Positions 17,931-24,671 of a DNA stretch of 55,145 bases are shown here, piece by piece. Below the pieces are notes generated by a model. That model made no database searches, had not been told where the DNA came from, and was given only the letters and a program-made list of their open reading frames with translations. Position 1 is the first letter of the stretch. Each line of letters opens with the position of its first letter. The DNA lies in the NCBI GenBank assembly GCA_017429525.1, contig JAFROT010000002.1:1-55145 (forward strand), given 5' to 3'. This DNA is from Bacteroidaceae bacterium (GTDB lineage Bacteria; Bacteroidota; Bacteroidia; Bacteroidales; Bacteroidaceae). Both the position numbers and the translations under genes were made by a program.

Positions 17931-18407
17931 TCAACCATCAATAATCGTTATCCACACCGCTTCCCCTTCCGGTCGCTGTGCCAGCCTGCGTTTGAGCAGG
18001 CTCAGCGTGCGTCGTGAGTCCAGCACCTGACCTTTCAATCGGTTCTCGCCCACGAGGATGCAGCCCTGCGTGTCCGCTGGCGTGTTGCCGGCATGGATAC
18101 GTATGCCCTCGAAGCCCGGCACGTGCAGCAGCAGCGGCAACCATTCCTTGAATTTCGGGCTCCACGTCACCACCACGGGATATCTGCCCTCAGGGATGGC
18201 GAAGGGTTTCATCGCTGCCGCCTTCTTCGGCGATCGCAGCACCGCTGCCTTATCCACCGTGGTCTTCAGTTCGAGGGCTGTGGGTTCGAGGGTGTCGCAA
18301 AAGCGCTCCAGCCTCTCCCCCGACCCCTCTCCCGTGGGCGAGGGGAGAAGGAGCCTGCCTATCGTGTACCCCTTCCGTTTTGCAATTCTCTTCAATATCA
18401 GTTCCAT
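17931..18407 (-). CDS. DUF5675 family protein
   Basis: A protein of about 158 residues that matches the Bacteroidetes DUF5675 pattern: [19 protein letters not shown], then FCDTLEP, then [19 protein letters not shown]. Function is unknown; members commonly occur in prophages and accessory loci, often where lysis genes are found. The start at 18407 gives the family N terminus; the frame also opens seven codons earlier within a repeat. Between GRL and FCDTLE there are about 15 extra residues ([14 protein letters not shown]) encoded by a GC-rich palindromic repeat, which looks like an in-frame insertion. The downstream neighbour on the plus strand is GH51; upstream lies the VirE-N/DUF3987 gene. 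Confidence 0.75.
   Translation of the reverse strand: MELILKRIAKRKGYTIGRLLLPSPTGEGSGERLERFCDTLEPTALELKTTVDKAAVLRSPKKAAAMKPFAIPEGRYPVVVTWSPKFKEWLPLLLHVPGFEGIRIHAGNTPADTQGCILVGENRLKGQVLDSRRTLSLLKRRLAQRPEGEAVWITIIDG
18311..18353. repeat. GC-rich palindromic element inside the DUF5675 gene
   Basis: The core CCCCTCTCCC-GTGGGC-GAGGGGAG is a copy of the palindromic family described in the findings. It is translated in frame without disrupting the reading frame. Confidence 0.7.
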
Positions 18408-18411
18408 AGTC

Positions 18412-18486
18412 CATTTTTCATTTTCCATTGTCCATTATCCATTGTCCATTATCCATTGTCCATTATCCATTATCCATTGTCGATAA
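18412..18486. repeat. Low-complexity tandem repeat (CCATTGTCCATTAT type)
   Basis: Repeats of CCATTGTC and CCATTATC with a period near 16 bases fill the gap between the DUF3987 and DUF5675 genes. Such simple AT-rich spacers are common beside accessory genes in this order. Confidence 0.8.
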
Positions 18487-18493
18487 TCAAACC

Positions 18494-18532
18494 TCCTTAA
18501 TGCAACATTGCTACATTGCTACAATGCTACAT
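18494..18532. repeat. TGCAACATTGCTACA repeat, left copy
   Basis: Begins CTTAATGCAACATTGCTACA and continues with further ATTGCTACA/ATGCTAC units. The same 20 bases occur in the same orientation at 35089. The right end runs into the last codons of the DUF3987 gene. Confidence 0.7.
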
Positions 18533-20834
18533 TTTTCTTTGTCCAATGTTTGGCATCGGTTTTGTCAATCCAACCATCGCGTCGCCATCGCGAGACAACC
18601 GACCGAAGTGAATTATCGTTGCAAAAACCGTGTTTGAGGCTTCTGACATCTTCCATGGTGAACGTGGGCGGCAGCTGGTCGAAGATGGTGTGGTTGGAGC
18701 CATAGCGCAGACATTCATCCTGGGCGTTCACATACTCATTGCGCAGCGCCTCGCCGAAGGCTTTTATCTGTTGTTCAAGGGTATATTCGGCCATCATCAG
18801 CGCAAAATCCAGGCAGCGCTTCGTCTCCTTGCCCTCCAAGAGGTAATAGACCACGCCGCAACGAAACCCAATCACAGCCGCACGCTTGCGATAGACATCC
18901 TTCACGCGATCGATGTCCTTGGCAGCCTCCACGCGCTTCTCCTCCACCCAGCGTTCAATCGCCCTGCGCAGCCTCGGCGTGTCAATGAACCCAGCATAGC
19001 TGCGCAGCTTGGCCACAGCCTCCTGTATGCGTGCCTCGTCAGCAGGTGTGCGCTTGCCATACTTAGGCATCTTGGCGAACGAGCCGTCGGGCATCTCAGC
19101 CACGAGGACTCGCGATGACAGACCGTTCTCGATGTTGTCCTGCTTGAAGCACTTGCGCATGGCGCCGTCCGTGCCCAGCATCGTCCAGTTGTAGGCCACA
19201 TTCACCACACCGCTTTCAGCCTGGTCGGAGTTGTAGTCCTGACCCCACTCACCGCGGTCGAAGCTCAGACGATAGATGTCGTATTTGCTTGACCACGAGC
19301 CTGCTCCATTCGTCTTGCGCAGCGTGTCCAGCTCCTCGCCAAACGAGTAGATGGTGTGGCCGCCAGCGTTCTTGAAGCGCTTCAGCAGCGTGGAACAGCT
19401 CACCGTCACAGGCACCTGACGAATCAGCACCTTCGGGTCCTCGGGAGCCTTCTCGTTCGCCTTGCGTCCTTTCTTGCGCTCCTTCCACTCCTCCTCGCGG
19501 CGGCGGGCTATGGCATCCTCCTCGTCCAGCTGACGCTTCCACACATCCACCGCCGCCTTGCACACGCTCTTGCCCGAAGCCTGTTCGCCGCGGATGATGG
19601 ACATCAGCCCCAGATGCTGACGAAAGCCGTCGCAGTACTCCACCTCCACCTGATCTGCATACGCAGCCGCCAACGGCAGCACGGCGCACAGCACAGGCAT
19701 GTACATCGACTCGGGCACACCCGCCAAACTCTCCTTCAGGCCGACAGGCAAAGACCCACCCTTAATCCCTCCCGTCAGGGAGGGAGAAGGCTGCGCAAGG
19801 TCGGCATCCGTGTCGAGCTGCTCTTCATCGTCCTCTTTCCTACTTAGAGCATTGACAATTGACGCCAGCAGCTTCGGCATCGAGTAGAACTTGCCCGTGC
19901 ACGCCGAGTGGATGAGGCCCTGCATCTCGTCCTCGCTCAGTCCGTAGCGCGGCATGATAGCCATCAGCGTCGCCTCGTTGTTGTCGGTGATGTAGCGCAG
20001 CTGCCCTGCCAGCCTATGCAGCCTGTCGTTGCGCTCACCCTCCACAGGCTCACCGCCCGTGCGTCGCCAATACTCCGCGATGATAGCGGCGTAGGGGATG
20101 CCCTTGAAGGAGCAGACCCCCTCCCCGCTCCCCCTAAAGGGGGAGGGTGGAATGTCTTGCCCATTGCCTTTCTTCCCTTCTTGAAGGTGACCGTCCTCCC
20201 CCTTTAGGGGGAGCGGAGAGGGGGTCTGGGTCTGGTTCTGGGGCAGAGTCGTAGGTCTGGCCTCGTCGCCGAACATCAGTTCCTCGTCGATGTAGAGGAT
20301 GTAGTCCCGACAAGGGATGAAGATAGCACGCTCCAGTTCATGCACGGCTGTGTCGTAGGCCACTCCGCCCATCTCCTGCGCCATCCACGCCTGTGCCTGC
20401 TCACGTGTCAGACCCTCTGGAATCTCGAAGAGCACGTGGCCGCCTGTGCCGCTGACAGAGCGGTTCACCATGTCAATACCTAGCGCTCGCTCACGCCCTT
20501 TCAGGCGCTCGGCATAGAGCTCCGCAAAGTGCTCACAGCCGTCCAAGTCAATCACCGCCTTGCCCGAATCCACAGGCTCGCCGTCGTTGCGCTTGTAACC
20601 CTTTGCGAAGTGGGCATGCGGCGTGTAGAACTGGCAGCCCGTTTTCTTCACGCGCTTCATCTCCTTGTAGTCGTCCACGCTCAACTCGCCTCGGCGGCAC
20701 ATCTCCAGCGCATCGGCCAGCTCGGCACAGATGCGGCGTGTGCGCTCGCTGTCAGCAGCCTTGTAGAAACCCTCGACCGTGGCAGCCACGGTCCGAGGGT
20801 TCTTGATATTCAGTCCTAAATCAATTCTCGACAT
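18519..20834 (-). CDS. VirE N-terminal domain / DUF3987 protein (primase-helicase-like)
   Basis: A 771-residue two-part protein. The N-terminal third matches the BT4734-like/VirE-N domain, which resembles archaeo-eukaryotic primases, with KAVIDLDGCEHFAELYAERL and SVSGTGGHVLFEIPEG. The middle and C-terminal part match DUF3987, with the P-loop-like GEQASGKSV. The last 40 residues look like a winged helix (RSVVSRWRRDGWIDKTDAKH). Such proteins are known in Bacteroidetes mobile and polysaccharide loci, but their job is not established; a replication-related role is an inference. The linker between the two parts contains three GC-rich palindromic elements translated in frame (DADLAQPSPSLTGG, TPSPLPLKGEDG, PPSPFRGSGEG). 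Confidence 0.85.
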   Translation of the reverse strand: MSRIDLGLNIKNPRTVAATVEGFYKAADSERTRRICAELADALEMCRRGELSVDDYKEMKRVKKTGCQFYTPHAHFAKGYKRNDGEPVDSGKAVIDLDGCEHFAELYAERLKGRERALGIDMVNRSVSGTGGHVLFEIPEGLTREQAQAWMAQEMGGVAYDTAVHELERAIFIPCRDYILYIDEELMFGDEARPTTLPQNQTQTPSPLPLKGEDGHLQEGKKGNGQDIPPSPFRGSGEGVCSFKGIPYAAIIAEYWRRTGGEPVEGERNDRLHRLAGQLRYITDNNEATLMAIMPRYGLSEDEMQGLIHSACTGKFYSMPKLLASIVNALSRKEDDEEQLDTDADLAQPSPSLTGGIKGGSLPVGLKESLAGVPESMYMPVLCAVLPLAAAYADQVEVEYCDGFRQHLGLMSIIRGEQASGKSVCKAAVDVWKRQLDEEDAIARRREEEWKERKKGRKANEKAPEDPKVLIRQVPVTVSCSTLLKRFKNAGGHTIYSFGEELDTLRKTNGAGSWSSKYDIYRLSFDRGEWGQDYNSDQAESGVVNVAYNWTMLGTDGAMRKCFKQDNIENGLSSRVLVAEMPDGSFAKMPKYGKRTPADEARIQEAVAKLRSYAGFIDTPRLRRAIERWVEEKRVEAAKDIDRVKDVYRKRAAVIGFRCGVVYYLLEGKETKRCLDFALMMAEYTLEQQIKAFGEALRNEYVNAQDECLRYGSNHTIFDQLPPTFTMEDVRSLKHGFCNDNSLRSVVSRWRRDGWIDKTDAKHWTKKNVAL
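19750..19792. repeat. GC-rich palindromic element, in-frame copy
   Basis: GACCCACCCTTAATCCCTCC followed by GTC and AGGGAGGGAG; translated within the DUF3987 gene as a PSPSLTGGIKGGS-like insert. Confidence 0.7.
20109..20150 (+). repeat. GC-rich palindromic element, in-frame copy
   Basis: The arms GCTCCCCCT and AGGGGGAG close a small loop. This 42-bp copy differs from the intergenic copy at 35222 only in two loop bases, although the two lie 15 kb apart. Confidence 0.85.
20186..20230 (-). repeat. GC-rich palindromic element, inverted in-frame copy
   Basis: The reverse-oriented partner of the copy at 20109, about 35 bases away, so the two could also pair with each other. It is translated within the DUF3987 gene. 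Confidence 0.85.
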
Positions 20835-20874
20835 AAGATTTAACTCTTAACTATTAACTATTAACTATTAACTC

Positions 20875-21204
20875 TCAACTCACCACCTTGTCCATTTCCC
20901 GTTCGATAAGCGCGTTCTTGGCGTCGCGTGTGTGCTCGTCCAGCAGCCACATCATGTCCGCCGTGCCTACCTCCTTGGGCAGACTCGCGTGCACCTTGAT
21001 GCGTTCGATACTTTCCTTCACCCATCCCCACGGCAGCTTCCGCACCAAGCGGTCACGCTCACGGTTGCGGTTCTGCCGGTTGTACGCCTTGAAGGTTAAA
21101 CGACCTGTGTTCCCATCCACGTACAGAACACCTTCCACCCTTTTGCTGCTCTGCAGCTTGGCCATCACCGTGATGGCATCCTTGATATCGATATACTTTT
21201 TCAT
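20875..21204 (-). CDS. Hypothetical protein
   Basis: A 109-residue, strongly charged protein that I do not recognise. It begins MKKYIDIKDAITVMAKLQSS, has a short beta-like segment (GVLYVDGNTGRLTFKAYN), an Arg/Asn-rich stretch and a helical C terminus (AKNALIEREMDKVV). No Cys, signal peptide or membrane segment. It lies 40 bases upstream of the DUF3987 gene, separated by simple TTAACTA repeats, and is probably in the same transcription unit. Confidence 0.6.
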   Translation of the reverse strand: MKKYIDIKDAITVMAKLQSSKRVEGVLYVDGNTGRLTFKAYNRQNRNRERDRLVRKLPWGWVKESIERIKVHASLPKEVGTADMMWLLDEHTRDAKNALIEREMDKVVS

Positions 21205-21304
21205 TGTTTTGAGTTGATTTTTGCGAGAAGAAGGTCGGATTCTTTGGCCATTTACTCGAGAACATCCTCCTCACTTCAACTCATAGTGAATGAATTATGA
21301 ATTG

Positions 21305-21583
21305 TTAATTATGAATTATGAATTTCACGACGTTCACGTCATTGTAAACCTTGCCATTATATTCGCGTGTTCTCACGCCGAAGTGCACGTCCACGTGCTG
21401 GCCCACCACCAGCGCCGTCTCGGGGATTCGGTCGTTGAAGAGGTCGAAGACCATAGCGTTCGGGAATGCCACGCTCTCATCGTCCTCCATGACCACAAAA
21501 GTCTGCTTGCGCCACTGAGCGCCCTGCTGCGACACGCCCTCCTGGAGGGGCATCACCTGAATAATCTTACCTGTAATTTTCAT
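21305..21583 (-). CDS. DUF3127 family protein
   Basis: A 92-residue protein that matches DUF3127: MKITGKIIQVMPLQEGVSQ, then QWRKQTFVVMEDD, and the C-terminal VHFGVRTREYNGKVYNDV. The family is thought to adopt an OB-like fold and is common in Bacteroidetes, where it is often found with phage or replication genes. DNA binding is an inference. It sits between the Bro-N gene (21-bp gap) and the 109-residue gene. Confidence 0.75.
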   Translation of the reverse strand: MKITGKIIQVMPLQEGVSQQGAQWRKQTFVVMEDDESVAFPNAMVFDLFNDRIPETALVVGQHVDVHFGVRTREYNGKVYNDVNVVKFIIHN

Positions 21584-21604
21584 GAATCTTAAGCGATTAA
21601 AGCG

Positions 21605-21919
21605 TTACTGAAAGTGAAGTGAAGTTGCAGCGCCTCTGTCAGCAGCGAGTTGCAGAAGGAGTATGACGTCATACAGACCGTCCTCGTTCACGAACGATGC
21701 CATCTGCGTTCCACCCTCGGTCTTAAGGGAGTGTTTTGAAACCACCCCCTTGTCGAGGCGACGCACCACCTGTCTGCCGTCCAGCGCCAGCGCAGCGCAC
21801 ACATCCTTCAGGCAGAACAGAGGTTCGCCTTGTCGGTTCACCATCGTTCGGACACGTCCGAACACATGGCTCTCGAAGATTTGAACCCGCGTGGGGTTCG
21901 AAGAAGATGTTTGTTTCAT
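21605..21919 (-). CDS. Bro-N domain protein (phage antirepressor type)
   Basis: A 104-residue protein made of a single BRO-N domain: VQIFESHVFGRVRTMVNRQG, then EPLFCLKDVCAALALD, then FVNEDGLYDVILLL. In phages the domain is joined to a second DNA-binding part and acts as an antirepressor. Here that second part is missing, so it is either a short stand-alone form or a remnant. It has the best promoter of the block and is the first gene of a probable unit Bro-N, DUF3127, 109-residue protein, DUF3987. Confidence 0.8.
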   Translation of the reverse strand: MKQTSSSNPTRVQIFESHVFGRVRTMVNRQGEPLFCLKDVCAALALDGRQVVRRLDKGVVSKHSLKTEGGTQMASFVNEDGLYDVILLLQLAADRGAATSLHFQ

Positions 21920-22045
21920 CTTTTTGAAATAAAGTTTTAATTAGACATGAGTGCGCAGGCCATCATATATAATAAGGTGTCCCCTTGCACCGTTGATTGT
22001 GATTGCCTCGGGAGTTGATAGCGTCCCTCGGTTAGATTTTCGGTG

Positions 22046-22053
22046 CAAAGGTA
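22046..22053 (-). promoter_or_regulatory. -7 box upstream of the Bro-N gene
   Basis: TACCTTTG on the minus strand. No good TTTG lies at the expected distance. It would give a leader of about 120 bases before the ATG at 21919. Confidence 0.5.
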
Positions 22054-22088
22054 CTACTTTCTCAAGTAGCTGCATAGGACAAGAAACA

Positions 22089-22123
22089 CGAAAAAGCCTA
22101 CCATCCGTGAGAATGGTAGGCTT
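22089..22123 (-). terminator. Terminator of the 175-residue gene
   Basis: AAGCCTACCAT (22094-22104) pairs perfectly with ATGGTAGGCTT (22113-22123). On the minus strand the stem is followed by TTTTTCG. It lies about 30 bases after the stop codon at 22153. The 12-mer GCTTAGTAAACT occurs twice here (22120 and 22143). Confidence 0.85.
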
Positions 22124-22152
22124 AGTAAACTTTCGGAAGTAAGCTTAGTAAA

Positions 22153-22680
22153 CTATTTCAATGCTAAATACAAATTGCTGGCCAACGTGACGGCTTCTTC
22201 GCAATCTTTTCGGCGAGTTCCGTCATTCTTCTTGGGATACATCAGATCGATGTATGCTATCATCGAACTCTGGTCTTTGATGAACGTATCAAAGTATTTA
22301 TCCGCCTTCTTGTTCATGTTCTGGACGGCATAAATAACTTTCTCTTCCGTGCGTTCTTCGTCCACCAGATTGGGATATGCCTCTTTGACCAACCGTACAA
22401 ACGCCGGTATCTCCTTTGAAGTCAGCAACCTCCTTGCCCACAAGGCGAGCAACAGAAAGTACAGGCGGCTGGGTTCGTTAACGCTCAGCAGTCCCGTAGC
22501 AAAGCATGCTGCTATCTTCGTCGTGAGGGGGGGCTGTTCGTTGCCCTCTCCCTCTTCCACCACCTCCGCCTCTTCGGCATCCACTTCCCAACGCGCACGC
22601 CCTGTCTGGTGCAAGTTGACCACGCCACCCTCGTTGACCTCGATATTCGGTCCGTAGTTGTTCTTGATATTAAATCCCAT
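22153..22680 (-). CDS. Hypothetical protein with NYGPNIE motif, dnd-island 3' gene
   Basis: A 175-residue protein not recognised by me. It opens MGFNIKNNYGPNIEVNEGG, followed by an acidic linker and a helical body (KIAACFATGLL, then LYFLLLALWARRLLTSKE). The C-terminal half is charged and helical. The motif NYGPNIE-x-N-x-GG is shared with the C terminus of the next gene upstream (22906-24141), which suggests that the two proteins share a partner or structure. It is 225 bases downstream of the main dnd operon, behind two tandem repeat tracts, and ends with a strong terminator. Confidence 0.65.
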   Translation of the reverse strand: MGFNIKNNYGPNIEVNEGGVVNLHQTGRARWEVDAEEAEVVEEGEGNEQPPLTTKIAACFATGLLSVNEPSRLYFLLLALWARRLLTSKEIPAFVRLVKEAYPNLVDEERTEEKVIYAVQNMNKKADKYFDTFIKDQSSMIAYIDLMYPKKNDGTRRKDCEEAVTLASNLYLALK

Positions 22681-22683
22681 TTT

Positions 22684-22735
22684 GCTTAAATATCGCTTAA
22701 ATATCGCTTAAATATCGCTTAAATCGCTCTTAAAT
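22684..22735. repeat. 11-bp tandem repeat GCTTAAATATC
   Basis: Three perfect units (22684, 22695, 22706) and a degenerate tail, directly upstream of the start codon at 22680, so it lies in the presumed leader of that gene. Confidence 0.85.
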
Positions 22736-22796
22736 CATACATTCTTACGAGCAGCTATACATCACATTATCAAATATTTAAAATATTATCTACCGA

Positions 22797-22844
22797 TTTT
22801 GCTCGTAATTTTGCTCGTAATTTTGCTCGTAATTTTGCTTGTAA
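22797..22844. repeat. 12-bp tandem repeat TTTTGCTCGTAA
   Basis: Four units at 22797, 22809, 22821 and 22833, the last with one change. The junctions spell TAATTTTG on the plus strand, identical to a promoter -7 box, but no plus-strand gene follows. TTACGAGC also occurs at 22745. Confidence 0.85.
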
Positions 22845-22905
22845 TTGTTCGGAATTTTCACTTTTTGTATATGTCCATATCTTCAAAACGTTTTTCCATT
22901 ACCAT

Positions 22906-24141
22906 TTATTGTTCTTTATCCTTGCTCGGCAGCGACAACGTCCCGCCATTATGCTCAATGTTGGGTCCATAGTTCTTGTCGATGTTCGTTTCCTTCTTAT
23001 TGACAAGTTCCAAAGTGTTGTTAATCTGCGTCCTTGGCTCCTCTAAACTTTTCTTCACAACATCAGTAAGTTCATGAATCGCATCAACAACTGGATTTAC
23101 CTGTTCTTTCTCCGAACAGCCATTATCAGTTGGTTGCTGCGTTGAAAATGTTTCGTTGCAATTATCCTCTTTCAACTTTTCGATTTGTTTGAGGATTTCT
23201 GGTATAGCATCAAGATAAACAAAGAATGTACTGATATCCTCAAACGACAAAGACTTGCGATGCTCAAAGATGTACTTGCCAATCTTTTCTTTGTAGGGGT
23301 TATTATCGTCATCAACCATTTCAGCTAATGCCAATACTTCACGTATTTCATCCTCAGTTTTATCTGTCCCAGGATGCTCTTTCTTGTAATCTTCGATGTC
23401 GTATATGTTGATACCGTCTTTAAGCGCATCAAGGAAATTCGATTCATAGAGATTCTTCCACACCTCATCCTTCAATGCATAGAACTTGTTACACTTCCTC
23501 TTGTTAGACAGATCTTCCTGCAAAATTTCAACTATTCGCACTCTATATGAAAGCCATTGCTCACTGAATCGTCCATGCTGCATCTCATAGAAATTAAGGA
23601 ACAGCTCTTGTGGAGGATTGGATAAAAGAGTTTCTATTTTACTTAATACCAGTATTAATGAAGTTAAAGCATCAAAGACCATGTTGCCAAATGTTATCAT
23701 GTGAGTTTTATCACTATTGATAGTTTTGACAAATGCTGACGTTGACTCTTTACCGGCGTATTTGGAGTGACGTAGAACACTATTGACTGTTTTAAGGTAG
23801 GACTTCCTTCGATTACTATGTATCCTGTCTGAAGATAAACCATTACCCATATTTAATGGGAAATCGTCAATACATGCATTCTGTTTCGCACAATCAAGAA
23901 GCATATCCCAACTACTCAATTCTTTCCAGTATGCAAAATCAATGTCAGCGTCTGGGCCTTCACCATACGGCAAAAATTCAGACCAACTTTCATAGAGTTG
24001 TTCAAATAAGCAAGCGGTGTCTAAAATCTCAGAAACAAGTGCAAGACGAAATATTCTATTTGCCACACCAAACGACATGTCAAATTGAGTCAAAGCATTT
24101 TGTAACTTTTCTAGCGTTTCGAGATATTCTGACTTCGCCAT
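22906..24141 (-). CDS. Hypothetical protein, last gene of the dnd operon
   Basis: A 411-residue, largely helical protein that I do not recognise. Visible parts: an N-terminal helical region (YLETLEKLQNALTQFDMSFG), an RKSYLKTVNSVLRHSKYAGK stretch, acidic middle helices, and a C-terminal tail ending in the motif NYGPNIE-x-N-GG that recurs at the N terminus of the next downstream protein. No nuclease, ATPase or membrane motif is apparent. It starts 21 bases after the 165-residue gene. Position in the operon suggests a part in phosphorothioate-dependent restriction, or a sensor or regulator of it; this is inference from context only. Confidence 0.65.
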   Translation of the reverse strand: MAKSEYLETLEKLQNALTQFDMSFGVANRIFRLALVSEILDTACLFEQLYESWSEFLPYGEGPDADIDFAYWKELSSWDMLLDCAKQNACIDDFPLNMGNGLSSDRIHSNRRKSYLKTVNSVLRHSKYAGKESTSAFVKTINSDKTHMITFGNMVFDALTSLILVLSKIETLLSNPPQELFLNFYEMQHGRFSEQWLSYRVRIVEILQEDLSNKRKCNKFYALKDEVWKNLYESNFLDALKDGINIYDIEDYKKEHPGTDKTEDEIREVLALAEMVDDDNNPYKEKIGKYIFEHRKSLSFEDISTFFVYLDAIPEILKQIEKLKEDNCNETFSTQQPTDNGCSEKEQVNPVVDAIHELTDVVKKSLEEPRTQINNTLELVNKKETNIDKNYGPNIEHNGGTLSLPSKDKEQ

Positions 24142-24162
24142 TAAATAATATTCAAATAGAGG

Positions 24163-24660
24163 TTATACATTTTCGAGTTCCTGCAAGATTTCCACAAAAA
24201 TCGTTGGCGATTCAAATCTGACGCGCTGGTTTACCCATAAGTTATTTATATATTCTAAGCCTCTGTTTGCATAGCCTTCCATTTCACGTTCAAAAGTACG
24301 CAGAAATGCTGATATGGTTTCTTCGTTGGCATCCTCTAAATCCATCCAATCGTAACCATAATCTTTTGAGCGATTGAAAATCATCATAATAACATAATCG
24401 CGGATTTGTGTTGGCTTCCATTTTTGCATTAGTGCAAATTCCCATGATTTTTCATTCGCGTCCAGATATTTGGGAGTACCCAGGCGCATGCCAATGATAC
24501 AGGCATACATGTATGTCTGATAGTAAGCTCCAAACTGGGCAATATTGCCTTTACCTGTCTTCTCCAATTTATTGGAAATGGCATCAATCATTGAACGGTA
24601 TTGGTCACTATAATGTGGACGCAAATCCAAAATCTTTTCTCTAAATGTTGAACTGTTCAT
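24163..24660 (-). CDS. Hypothetical protein, dnd-operon component
   Basis: A 165-residue helical protein without a recognised domain. It contains IAQFGAYYQTYMYACIIGMR in the middle, an aromatic stretch KDYGYDWMDLEDA, and ends FVEILQELENV. Small helical proteins that lie next to a Rad50-like ATPase often serve as its partner, as in ABC-three-component or Lamassu-like systems. That comparison is a structural guess, not a match. It is 11 bases downstream of the zinc-hook ATPase gene. Confidence 0.65.
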   Translation of the reverse strand: MNSSTFREKILDLRPHYSDQYRSMIDAISNKLEKTGKGNIAQFGAYYQTYMYACIIGMRLGTPKYLDANEKSWEFALMQKWKPTQIRDYVIMMIFNRSKDYGYDWMDLEDANEETISAFLRTFEREMEGYANRGLEYINNLWVNQRVRFESPTIFVEILQELENV

Positions 24661-24671
24661 AAAGCGGTTCT

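Noticed and set aside
22684-22844. CRISPR array
   Set aside because: The repeats are 11-12 bp, directly adjacent and without spacers; no cas genes are present.
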